Below are positions 41,894 to 50,159 of a DNA stretch of 64,000 bases, one piece after another; positions within the stretch are counted from its first letter, which is position 1; each line of letters starts with the position of its first letter. The stretch is from contig NZ_CP021108.1 of the NCBI RefSeq assembly GCF_002119685.1, forward strand, positions 2,914,001 to 2,978,000, in the 5' to 3' direction. Position numbers and translations under genes: made by a program. The notes beneath the pieces are model-generated. The model was not told the DNA's origin. It made no database searches and worked only from the letters and a program-made list of their open reading frames with translations. This DNA comes from Bordetella genomosp. 8 (lineage in GTDB: Bacteria > Pseudomonadota > Gammaproteobacteria > Burkholderiales > Burkholderiaceae_B).

Positions 41894-43870
41894 ATGTCCT
41901 TGCGTGGATTGCTAGCCAGGCCGCTCGCCGGCCTGTTCGTCCTGTCGGTTCTTTCCGCTGTTGTCGTGTCGCCGGCCATGGCGGCTCCCGATGCCGCGCC
42001 CAGTGTCGCCCCCAGCGCCGCGCCCAGTGTCGCCCCCAGCGCCGCGCCCGCAGTCAAGCCCCCGCTGGTCCTGGAAGACGAAGGCAGCTTCTTCGTCGGC
42101 GGCCGCGAACAGGCTTCGGAAACCCTGTCCTTGACGCAGAAATACGATCCGCGCGGCACCGTCACGGTGGACCAGATGTACGTGCAGTACCAGGTCCCCG
42201 TGAACGCCAAACCCTATTCGATCACGCTGATCCATGGTTGCTGCCTGACCGGCAAGACCTGGGAAACCACGCCCGACGGCAGGATGGGCTGGAACCAGTA
42301 TTTCGTGCGCAAGGGCTACGCCACGTACACCATCGACCAGGCTGGCCGCGGCCGGTCGGCGACGGACATATCGGGCATCAACGCCGTGCACCTGGGCAAG
42401 GCCGCGCCGGACAGCCTGCCCGCGGTCTTCGCGGCCGGGCACGAAGCGGCCTGGACCATCTTCCGTTTCGGTCCCAAGTACCCCGAGGCCTACGCGGACA
42501 CGCAGTTCCCGGTGCAGGCGCAGGCCGAGCTCTGGCAGCAGATGGTGCCGGACTGGCTGACCGCCTTGCCGACGCCCAATCCAACGGTCGCCGATCTATC
42601 CAAACTTGCGATCAAGCTGAAGGGCACGGTACTGATGAGCCATTCCCAATCCGGCATCTATCCTTTCCAGACCGCGGCCTTGAACAAGGAGGGCGTGGCC
42701 GGCATCGTCGCCGTCGAGCCCGGCGAGTGCCCCAAGGTCGAAGAAGCCCGGGCGTTGGTGGGCATACCCATCCTGGTCGTCTTCGGCGACCATGTGCAGC
42801 AGTCCAGCCGCTGGGCGCCGCGCTTCAAGGCCTGCCAGGACTTCATCGCCGCCTTCAAGTCCGCGGGCGGCACGGGTGAGTTCATGAGCCTTCCGGCCAT
42901 GGGCATACACGGCAACTCGCACATGATGATGCAGGACAGGAACAACCTGCAGGTCGCCGACCTGATCCTGGGATGGATAGACCGTAATGTGGAAGGGGCA
43001 GGGCGCGCGGCTTCCGTGGCCGCTGCCTCCACGACGCTGGCCGATGCAGCGTATGGCACCGCCGGCGGCAGCAAGGCCGGCGCCGCGCGTCATCATGTCC
43101 TGGTGCAGGCCGCGCCCGACGTCCGCATCGACGTCATCGAGGAAGGCGCCGGCCGGCCGCTGGTGCTGCTGCCATCGCGCGGGCGCGGCGCGGAGGACTT
43201 CGACGACGTCGCGCGCCGGCTCGCCGACGATGGCTACCGCGTCCTGCGCCCGCAGCCGCGCGGCATCGGGCAGAGCACGGGCCCGATGGACAACATCACG
43301 CTGCACGACCTGGCCAACGACATCGCGGCGGTCATCGGGGACCGGGCGCGGGAGCCCGTGGTGATCGTCGGCCACGCCTTCGGCAACTGGGTCGCGCGCA
43401 CCACCAGCGTCGACCATCCGGAACTGGTGCGCGGGGTCGTCATCCTGGCAGCCGCGGCAAAGCAGTATCCGCCCGGCTTGAGCGAACACGTCGACCGCAG
43501 CGGCGACCTGTCGCTGCCCGACGCCGAACGCCTGAAATCCCTGCAGTACGCCTTCTTCGCGCCGGGCCATGACGCCAGCGTCTGGCTGACCGGATGGTAT
43601 CCACGCGTCAATGAAAGCGAACGCCTGGCCGGCAAGGCGACCCGGCAATCGGACTGGTGGTCAGGCGGCAGCGCGCCGATGCTGGACCTGCAAGCCGGCG
43701 ACGATCCCTTCAAGCCCGCGGCGACACGCAATGAAGTCAAGGACGAATTCGGCGACCGCGTGACGATGGTCGTCATCCCGGGCGCAGGCCACGCACTCGT
43801 ACCCGAGAATCCGGACGCGGTCGTGGCCGCGATCGCCAGGTGGGAAAAGACGCTGCCGTCCCCGCAATGA
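41894..43870 (+). CDS. Secreted two-domain alpha/beta-hydrolase (esterase-713-like plus degenerate second domain)
   Basis: 658 aa from ATG 41894 (GGAG 8 bases upstream). Signal peptide to residue 30 (SPAMAA), then a repeated Ala/Pro/Ser/Val spacer to about 55. Domain 1 (60-370) resembles Alcaligenes esterase 713: adjacent cysteines C116-C117 in LIHGCCLTG, nucleophile S251 in SHSQSG, acid E275 and His H343 in HGNSHMM. Domain 2 (400-655) is a second alpha/beta-hydrolase with LLPSRGRGAEDFDD and the nucleophile elbow GHAFGN, where Ala495 replaces the usual Ser/Asp/Cys. The C-terminal GAGHALVPENPD His is kept. Periplasmic or extracellular. Domain 2 may bind rather than cleave. Confidence 0.85.
   Translation: MSLRGLLARPLAGLFVLSVLSAVVVSPAMAAPDAAPSVAPSAAPSVAPSAAPAVKPPLVLEDEGSFFVGGREQASETLSLTQKYDPRGTVTVDQMYVQYQVPVNAKPYSITLIHGCCLTGKTWETTPDGRMGWNQYFVRKGYATYTIDQAGRGRSATDISGINAVHLGKAAPDSLPAVFAAGHEAAWTIFRFGPKYPEAYADTQFPVQAQAELWQQMVPDWLTALPTPNPTVADLSKLAIKLKGTVLMSHSQSGIYPFQTAALNKEGVAGIVAVEPGECPKVEEARALVGIPILVVFGDHVQQSSRWAPRFKACQDFIAAFKSAGGTGEFMSLPAMGIHGNSHMMMQDRNNLQVADLILGWIDRNVEGAGRAASVAAASTTLADAAYGTAGGSKAGAARHHVLVQAAPDVRIDVIEEGAGRPLVLLPSRGRGAEDFDDVARRLADDGYRVLRPQPRGIGQSTGPMDNITLHDLANDIAAVIGDRAREPVVIVGHAFGNWVARTTSVDHPELVRGVVILAAAAKQYPPGLSEHVDRSGDLSLPDAERLKSLQYAFFAPGHDASVWLTGWYPRVNESERLAGKATRQSDWWSGGSAPMLDLQAGDDPFKPAATRNEVKDEFGDRVTMVVIPGAGHALVPENPDAVVAAIARWEKTLPSPQ
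41993..42040 (+). repeat. Two exact 24-bp repeats encoding an APSVAPSA spacer
   Basis: Two identical 24-base copies plus a partial third, encoding an Ala/Pro/Ser/Val linker (about residues 34-52) between the signal peptide and first hydrolase domain. Likely a flexible tether. Confidence 0.85.
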
Positions 43871-44049
43871 CAACGGAATTGGTGCACCGCAGATTGTCCT
43901 GAAGCTTATATTCTGGCAAAACACCGATGAGCTCACGCTGTTCATAGGTTGTCCACGTCCGCCGCGGGATCCCAGCCGACAGGCTCCGGAGACCCCGGGG
44001 CGCATGCAGTACATGCACTGGTCGCGGGCCAGCCCGCAAGGGGACACGC

Positions 44050-45717
44050 ATGGCGCAGGACAACGATTCCGGCGATGGCCCGCCCGTCGGCGCAGCCACG
44101 ATCACGCGGAAAAAGCGTCATCTATCGTGGATATGGGCGGTCCCCCTGGTGGCATTGCTCGCCGGCGCGGCGCTCGTGTTGCGGACCTGGTACGAATCGG
44201 GACCGGCCATCACCATTACGTTCGCAACGGCCGAAGGGATCGAGGCCGGCAAGACGCAGATCCGCTACAAAGAGGTGAACGTCGGCCAGATAGAAGGTGT
44301 CCGTTTGGCCGAGGATCGCTCGCACGTGATCGCCACGGCCAGGCTGGCGAAAGAGGCGGCGTCGCTGGCGCAGCAGGGCACGAACTTCTGGGTAGTTCGT
44401 CCGCGCCTGGGATTCAGCGGCGTCTCGGGGCTGGGCACGCTGTTTTCCGGCGCTTATATCGGTGTGGACGCACCCGGCAAACCCGTGGCCGGGCATCCAA
44501 AGACCGACTTCATCGGCCTGGAGGCGCCTCCCGAAGTGCTGCAGGACAGGCCCGGCCGTAGATTCAACCTGCAAACGGCCACCCTGGGTTCGCTGGATAT
44601 CGGATCGCCCGTGTACTACCGGCGCATCGCGGTCGGCCAGGTCATCGGATACCAGCTGGATGGCGAGGGCCGGCACGTCAACGTGCAGGTATTCGTCGAT
44701 GCGCCCAACGACCGCTACGTCAACGACGCCACACGCTTCTGGAACGCCAGCGGCGTGGATGTTTCCATCAATGCCCAGGGACTTCAAGTGCGCACGCAGT
44801 CGATCCTCGCCGTCGCGCTGGGCGGCCTGGCGTTCGAAGACTTCGGCCGGAGCAGCGACATGGCGGCAAGCGATGCCAGCGCGCGCGACCGGCCCTTTCC
44901 CATTTTCGACAGCGAACAGGCCGCCCGTGCAAGACCCGACGGCGCGCCCCTGAAGGTGCGGATGCGCTTCAGCCAATCGGTCCGCGGATTGAGCGTCGGC
45001 GCGCCCATCGATTTCCATGGGATCGCGCTGGGGCAGGTGGACGCGATCGACATGCGGTTCGATCGCGCCGGCGCGCAGTTCTATCCGGTGATCAGCGGAA
45101 CGATATATCCGGACAGGCTGGGTTCGGTCGCGAAGGTGGTGCACGAATACGCCGGCCCGGACTTCCAGAATCCCAGCGGCAGGCTGCTGGCACAGCTGAT
45201 CGAACGGGGCATGCGGGGGCAGCTGCGCACCGGCAATCTGCTCACCGGACAGCTGTATGTGGCCTTGGATGAGTTTCCACAGGCGCCGCCGGTGGCGTTT
45301 ACCATGTCCATGCCGGCCGAGATCCCGACGGTGCCCAACAACCTGGACCAGCTTCAGCAGCAGCTTGCCAGCATCGCGGCGAAGATCGAGAAGATTCCGT
45401 TCGATCGCATCGCCGACGACCTGCATACGACCTTGGCGAGCGCGAGCCGCCTGGTTACCAGGCTGGACCGCCAGGTCGCGCCCGAGGCACAGGCCGCCTT
45501 GCGGCAGGCGACGCGCGCCATGGGGCAGATTGCGACGATCATGGGCACCGAAACCGGACCGGTCGCCGACCTGCAACGTACCTTGACCGAGTTGGGCCGC
45601 ACGGCACGTTCACTGCGCGCCTTGGCGGATTATCTGCAAAGCAACCCGGAAGCCCTGTTGCGTGGACGTTCTCCGGACCCCGCGCCCAGAAGCCGGCGCG
45701 CGGCCGAAGTACCTTGA
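44050..45717 (+). CDS. pqiB: PqiB-type MCE-domain lipid-transport protein
   Basis: 555 aa, ribosome site AAGGGGAC. A single N-terminal membrane helix (WIWAVPLVALLAGAALVL, about 27-44) anchors three MCE domains (about 50-150, 160-270, 290-410). Each begins with an ITFATAEGIEAGKT-, FNLQTATLGSLDIGSP- or VRMRFSQSVRGLSVGAP-type strand. A long coiled coil follows (NLDQLQQQLASIAAKIEKI onward). PqiB forms hexameric tubes that bridge the periplasm and carry lipids between membranes. The usual inner-membrane partner PqiA and lipoprotein PqiC are not adjacent; an AI-2E-family gene follows 12 bases later. Confidence 0.87.
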   Translation: MAQDNDSGDGPPVGAATITRKKRHLSWIWAVPLVALLAGAALVLRTWYESGPAITITFATAEGIEAGKTQIRYKEVNVGQIEGVRLAEDRSHVIATARLAKEAASLAQQGTNFWVVRPRLGFSGVSGLGTLFSGAYIGVDAPGKPVAGHPKTDFIGLEAPPEVLQDRPGRRFNLQTATLGSLDIGSPVYYRRIAVGQVIGYQLDGEGRHVNVQVFVDAPNDRYVNDATRFWNASGVDVSINAQGLQVRTQSILAVALGGLAFEDFGRSSDMAASDASARDRPFPIFDSEQAARARPDGAPLKVRMRFSQSVRGLSVGAPIDFHGIALGQVDAIDMRFDRAGAQFYPVISGTIYPDRLGSVAKVVHEYAGPDFQNPSGRLLAQLIERGMRGQLRTGNLLTGQLYVALDEFPQAPPVAFTMSMPAEIPTVPNNLDQLQQQLASIAAKIEKIPFDRIADDLHTTLASASRLVTRLDRQVAPEAQAALRQATRAMGQIATIMGTETGPVADLQRTLTELGRTARSLRALADYLQSNPEALLRGRSPDPAPRSRRAAEVP

Positions 45718-45729
45718 GAAGGTGGCGTG

Positions 45730-46806
45730 ATGGCCAGGCAGCCCCGCAACGACGTCGCGCGCATGTTCTTCCTGATCGTGGTGCTGTCCGCGCTGCTGGC
45801 CGGCAGCCTGTACATTCTTCGTCCCTTCCTGCCTGGCCTGATCTGGGCCGGCACCATCGTGGTGGCGACCTGGCCCTTGTTGCTGCGCCTGCAGCGCCGC
45901 CTGGGCGGGCGGCGTTGGCTTGCCACCACAGTGATGATGCTTGTTCTCGTCGTCGTGATGGTACTGCCGCTATACCAGACCATTTCGACGTTGGCCGGCC
46001 ACGCCGACGAGATCGTTGGCACCATACGGCGCCTGCCTTCATACACGCTGCTGCCGCCGCCCGACTGGATCGCCGACGTGCCCTTGATAGGGCGGCGCAC
46101 CGCGGCCGAATGGCAGCGGCTGTCCGACGCGGGCCCCGGCGGCCTGCTCGCGCGTGTCGAGCCTTACCTGACACTGGCGGCGCGCTGGATCCTGGGCCAG
46201 GCCGCGGTCCTGGGCACCTTCATGATCCACATGCTGGTGACCCTGGTCATCGCGGGCATCCTCTACGTACACGGCGCATCGACCGCCGCGTTCATCAGCC
46301 GCGCCGCGGTGCGGCTCGCGGGCCCGGCCGGCTCGGTGGCGATCACGCTCGCGGGGCAGGCAATACGCGCGGTGGCGCTGGGCATCGTGTTGACCGCCGT
46401 GGTGCAGACCAGCCTGGGTGCCATGGGCCTATGGCTGGCCGACGTGCCCGCCGCCGGCGTCCTGGCAGCCGCCATGCTGCTGCTTTGCATCGCGCAGATC
46501 GGCCCGCTGATCCCCATGCTGGCCGGCGTGATCTGGCTGTACCGGATCGACGCGACCCTGGCTGCCACGCTGCTGCTGCTGTGGTCCATCGTCATCGGCA
46601 CGTTGGACAACGTCATGCGTCCGTGGTTGATCAGCAGGGGAGTGCGGCTGCCGCTGTTGCTGATCCTGTGCGGCGTGATCGGCGGCATGCTGGCCTTCGG
46701 ACTGGTGGGCCTGTTCATCGGCCCAGTCGTCCTGGCGGTCACGCTGGTGATGCTGCGAACGTGGGTGGATGGCGTGGCACTGCCTGAAGAAGGGCAAGGA
46801 AATTAA
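45730..46806 (+). CDS. AI-2E-family/PerM-type membrane protein
   Basis: 358 aa from ATG 45730 (GTG 45727 also possible). About eight membrane segments: paired helices at the start, a periplasmic-type central region (TLLPPPDWIADVPLIG), then glycine-rich helices including MLLLCIAQIGPLIPMLAGVIWLY and FGLVGLFIGPVVLAVTLVML, the typical ending of the family. Members include TqsA and YdiK, and some act as ion antiporters; autoinducer export should not be assumed. It is co-directional with pqiB (12-base gap) and its stop overlaps the converging kinase stop by 3 bases. Confidence 0.87.
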   Translation: MARQPRNDVARMFFLIVVLSALLAGSLYILRPFLPGLIWAGTIVVATWPLLLRLQRRLGGRRWLATTVMMLVLVVVMVLPLYQTISTLAGHADEIVGTIRRLPSYTLLPPPDWIADVPLIGRRTAAEWQRLSDAGPGGLLARVEPYLTLAARWILGQAAVLGTFMIHMLVTLVIAGILYVHGASTAAFISRAAVRLAGPAGSVAITLAGQAIRAVALGIVLTAVVQTSLGAMGLWLADVPAAGVLAAAMLLLCIAQIGPLIPMLAGVIWLYRIDATLAATLLLLWSIVIGTLDNVMRPWLISRGVRLPLLLILCGVIGGMLAFGLVGLFIGPVVLAVTLVMLRTWVDGVALPEEGQGN

Positions 46807-48491
46807 GCTCCGGATGCGGAATCGCACCCGCCCAGTACGGTGCGCAGCACGTTGCCCAGGTCTTCGAGCCGATACGGCTTGGGCAGCAGCGGTATGCCGT
46901 CGCTTTCCGCCGCGCGCGCCTCCTGGCCCATGAAACCGGTGGTCAGCACGATGGGCAGGGCGAAGCGCCGGGCGCGTATCTCGCGCACGAGTTCCAGGCC
47001 GCTCATGCCGCCGGGCATCATGATGTCGGAGAACACCACGTCGATATGCCGGCCATCCGCCAGCGCGCCCAGCGCCGCGGCGGGGCTGGCGACGCGTGTG
47101 GCTTCGAATCCCAGCTGCGCCATCATCTCGCCCACCAGCGCCGCGACTTCGTCGTCGTCCTCGACGACGAGCACGTGCGCGCACGATGCCGCCGTGTCGA
47201 TCGCCGCGCCGGCCTCGGGCACCGGCTCGGACGGCGGCTTGAGGCAGCGGGGCAGCATCAGCCGGACGGTGGTGCCGCGGCCCAGTTGCGTGTATATCCG
47301 CACGTCGCCGCCCGATTGGCGCGCGAAGCCGTAGGCCTGCGCCAAGCCCAGGCCGGAGCCCTTGCCGACGTCCTTGGTCGTGAAGAAGGGCTCGAAGACA
47401 CGCGCCTTCACTTCCTCGGTCATCCCGGTTCCCGTGTCGACCACGGACAGGCCGACGAAATCGCCCTTGAGGACGCCGTCGTCCACACCGGGCATATTCT
47501 CCGCGCGGATTTCGATGGTGCCGCCCGAGGGCATGGCGTCGCGGGCGTTGACCGCCAGATTCAGCAGGACCAGTTCCAGTTCGCCAGGATCGACTTCCAC
47601 CGGCCACAGGCCGGCCGGCAGCCGCAGCCCCACCTTGATGTCGCCCCGCAGGCTGCGATCGAGCATCTCGCGCATGCCGTGAACCTGCCGTACCAGGTCG
47701 ACCGGCTCCGCCTGCAGGGGCTGCCGGCGCGAGAACGCCAGCAACTGGCGCGTCAGCCCCGCTCCCCGTTCGACAGCCTGCTGCATGGCCTGAATCAGGC
47801 GCGCGCGGCGGTTCGGATCGGCCTGGCGGTCGAACATCTGCAGGCCGCCGGAGATCACCATCAGCAGGTTGTTGAAGTCGTGCGCCACGCCGCCCGTGAG
47901 CTGGCCCAGCGCTTCCATCTTCTGCGCGTGGCGCAAGGTTTCCTCGACCTGCGCGCGTTCCTTCATCTGCTGCCGGAGCTGGGCATTGGCGGCTTCCAGT
48001 TCCATGGTGCGGGCACGCACCGTGTCTTCCAGTATGGCGGCGGCCTCTTCCTGTTCGCGCAGCAAGGCGCGCGTCTCGTACTGTCGCATGCGCGCGCGTA
48101 CCGCCGCGTGCACGGCGCTGGTCAGCGTGATGGCTTGAACGGGACGCTCCAGCAAGGAGACATTGCGCAGGGCGGCGACCATCTTCTGCCGCCATGCCGC
48201 GACCGCGGGCTGCTGCACCCGGCTCGTCAGCACCACGAAGGGCAGGTCGGACCACGCCGGCTGTCCGTGCACCCAATCCGACATGGCCTGGAGGTTCGCG
48301 CCGAACAGCGCTTCTTCGGTCACGCACACCGCGGCGACGCCCAGCGACACGCTGGCCAGGACCGTTTCCATGCTGGCGCACACTTCGACGTCCAGCCCCG
48401 AGCGGTGCAGCAGCGCCGCCGACGCGGGACCGTCCCTGCCAACAGGGGCATAGACGACGACGCGCGCCTCACGTCCGTCAATCGGCCCCAT
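46803..48491 (-). CDS. Hybrid histidine kinase with receiver domain
   Basis: 562 aa from ATG 48491, overlapping the KaiC-like stop by 14 bases; ATG 48527 with GGAA upstream is an alternative. Residues 5-125 look like a receiver fold without the phospho-Asp (AAVCVTEEAL) and with ERP instead of KP. A coiled coil follows (135-190), then the histidine box GGVAHDFNNLL (H204), N-box NLAVNARDAMPSGG, G1 DTGTGMTEE, F-box FEPFFTTK, G2 GKGSGLGL, and a true receiver (VVEDDDEV, D489 in FSDIMMPGG, K in LPKPY). Soluble. Coupled to the KaiC-like gene, so it probably reads that protein's state. Confidence 0.9.
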   Translation of the reverse strand: MGPIDGREARVVVYAPVGRDGPASAALLHRSGLDVEVCASMETVLASVSLGVAAVCVTEEALFGANLQAMSDWVHGQPAWSDLPFVVLTSRVQQPAVAAWRQKMVAALRNVSLLERPVQAITLTSAVHAAVRARMRQYETRALLREQEEAAAILEDTVRARTMELEAANAQLRQQMKERAQVEETLRHAQKMEALGQLTGGVAHDFNNLLMVISGGLQMFDRQADPNRRARLIQAMQQAVERGAGLTRQLLAFSRRQPLQAEPVDLVRQVHGMREMLDRSLRGDIKVGLRLPAGLWPVEVDPGELELVLLNLAVNARDAMPSGGTIEIRAENMPGVDDGVLKGDFVGLSVVDTGTGMTEEVKARVFEPFFTTKDVGKGSGLGLAQAYGFARQSGGDVRIYTQLGRGTTVRLMLPRCLKPPSEPVPEAGAAIDTAASCAHVLVVEDDDEVAALVGEMMAQLGFEATRVASPAAALGALADGRHIDVVFSDIMMPGGMSGLELVREIRARRFALPIVLTTGFMGQEARAAESDGIPLLPKPYRLEDLGNVLRTVLGGCDSASGA

Positions 48492-50001
48492 CGTCGCTGC
48501 CTGCGATCGAAGGAAGCCCGTCGCCATGGTATTCCGGCGTACCCGCGAAGATGCCGCTGAACGCGGCCAGGGGCGGACCGACGTGGATACCACCCATCCC
48601 AAGGCGGAACTCCCGTATCGTCTGCTCATGCCGGCCCCCGCGCTTCTTGACGACCGACATGGCACGGCGCACCGTGCCCGCGTGTTCGAAGTACCGCAGC
48701 ATCAATACACAGTCGCTCAAGTAGCTGATGTCCAGCGGCGTGTCGGTGGTGCCCATCAGTCCGTGCTGGGCCAGCACCAGGATGGTGTTGACGCCTTGCT
48801 GGCCCAAAAAGGTCAGCAGTTCGTGCATCTGCAGGATCAGGAATCGTCCGTCCGGCATCGCATTGAGGTAGCCGTTCAGGCTGTCGATGACCACGACGCG
48901 CGCACCGCCCACCTCGACGTCATGGCGCACCAGCGCGGCGAATTCGCCCGGCGAAAGCTCGGCGGGGTCGATCTGCTGCACGCGCAGCAGGCCGCTTTCC
49001 ATCGCGCTGTCGATGCCCATGCCCAGGCTTCTGGCGCGGACCTCCAGCGTACCCCTGCCTTCGTCGAAGGCATACAGCACCGCGTGCTCGCCGCGTCGCG
49101 TCGCGGCAATGGCATAGGATAGCGCGACAGACGACTTGCCGATACCTGCCGACCCCACGAGCAGGGCGTTCGTGCCGCGCTCCAATCCGCCGCCCAAAAG
49201 CTCGTCCAGCGCATCGTTGCCGCTGGAAATCCGCCCCTGGGCGAAGGACGTGCGGTGTTCTGCCGCGACCAGTCTCGGATAGACTGCCAAGCCTCCTTTC
49301 TTGATGGTGAAGTCGTGATAGCCGCCGCGGAAATCGATGCCGCGCATCTTCACAACGCGCAGCCGCCGCCGCTGGGCACCGTAATCGATGGCGAGCTGCT
49401 CCAGCGACACCACGCCATGCGAAATCGAGTGCAGTTGCAGGTCCACGGAGTCCGACGAGAGGTCGTCCAGCAGGATGACCGTGCATTGGCGGCTGGAGAA
49501 GAAATGCTTCAAAGCCAGCACCTGCCTGCGGTAGCGCAGCGGCGTCTGGGCCAGCATGCGCAACTCGGAAAGGCTGTCCAGCACTACCCGCGACGGGTTG
49601 ATGGCCTCGACCTGGTCGACGATCAGCTTGGTGGTTTCGCTAAGTTCGACTTCGGCGGGATGCAGGACCGTCAGCTCGCGTTCCGGATCCAGCGTGCTTT
49701 CGGGGGGCACCAGTTCGAAGATATCGATGCCCTCCAGCGACCAGCCGTGGCGTTTCGCGACCAATGCGACCTCCTGCCGGGTTTCCGACAGCGCAATGTA
49801 GAGCACACGCTCGCCCTGCCGCGCACCCGCCAGCAGGAATTGCATGGCGATGGTGGTTTTTCCGGTGCCGGGATTGCCTTCATACAGGTACATGCGGTAG
49901 CGGTCCAGGCCTCCGGCCAGGATATCGTCCAGGCCCGTGCTGCCGGTGGAGATCCGCGTGCCGTCTTCGTTTTCCAACTCGACGCTATTCTTCTCACCCA
50001 T
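48478..50001 (-). CDS. kaiC: KaiC-like double-domain RecA-type ATPase
   Basis: 507 aa from ATG 50001 (AAAGGAAC upstream). Two RecA/KaiC domains: Walker A GNPGTGKTT (42-50) with VVLDSLSELR, and GSAGIGKSS (283-291) with VVVIDSLNGYL. The closing region RRAMSVVKKRGGRHEQTIREF is typical of KaiC CII. At the cyanobacterial phosphosite (S431/T432) this protein reads ISY by eye, so only the serine is kept. No kaiA or kaiB is nearby. In proteobacteria, KaiC with a fused or adjacent histidine kinase is linked to stress responses rather than a proven clock. Operon partner: the hybrid kinase downstream. Confidence 0.9.
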   Translation of the reverse strand: MGEKNSVELENEDGTRISTGSTGLDDILAGGLDRYRMYLYEGNPGTGKTTIAMQFLLAGARQGERVLYIALSETRQEVALVAKRHGWSLEGIDIFELVPPESTLDPERELTVLHPAEVELSETTKLIVDQVEAINPSRVVLDSLSELRMLAQTPLRYRRQVLALKHFFSSRQCTVILLDDLSSDSVDLQLHSISHGVVSLEQLAIDYGAQRRRLRVVKMRGIDFRGGYHDFTIKKGGLAVYPRLVAAEHRTSFAQGRISSGNDALDELLGGGLERGTNALLVGSAGIGKSSVALSYAIAATRRGEHAVLYAFDEGRGTLEVRARSLGMGIDSAMESGLLRVQQIDPAELSPGEFAALVRHDVEVGGARVVVIDSLNGYLNAMPDGRFLILQMHELLTFLGQQGVNTILVLAQHGLMGTTDTPLDISYLSDCVLMLRYFEHAGTVRRAMSVVKKRGGRHEQTIREFRLGMGGIHVGPPLAAFSGIFAGTPEYHGDGLPSIAGSDDGAD

Positions 50002-50054
50002 GGCGTTCCTTTGCACGTTATTGGGTCCGCTTCAGCGTACTGCAAAAGGCTGTC

Positions 50055-50071
50055 AGCGCGGATTCCGCGCT
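50055..50071. promoter_or_regulatory. 17-bp perfect palindrome between kaiC and the metallopeptidase gene
   Basis: AGCGCGGA-T-TCCGCGCT, symmetric around one base, 54 bases upstream of the kaiC start and 89 before the divergent gene. A one-base centre makes a hairpin unlikely, so a dimeric DNA-binding protein is the better explanation. The 158-base gap shows nothing else. Confidence 0.45.
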
Positions 50072-50159
50072 CTACCATCACGTGTTAATTGGCAACGGTG
50101 ATTGACCGCTCATCTCGACGTTCACATAGTGCCATGTGCCCGCAACCATTGCATGAAGG

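Noticed and set aside
45730..46806. Autoinducer-2 exporter
   Set aside because: The family name alone does not show AI-2 transport, and no luxS is in the window.
48478..50001. Circadian clock locus
   Set aside because: Only a KaiC-like gene is present; no kaiA or kaiB, and the double phosphosite is not conserved.
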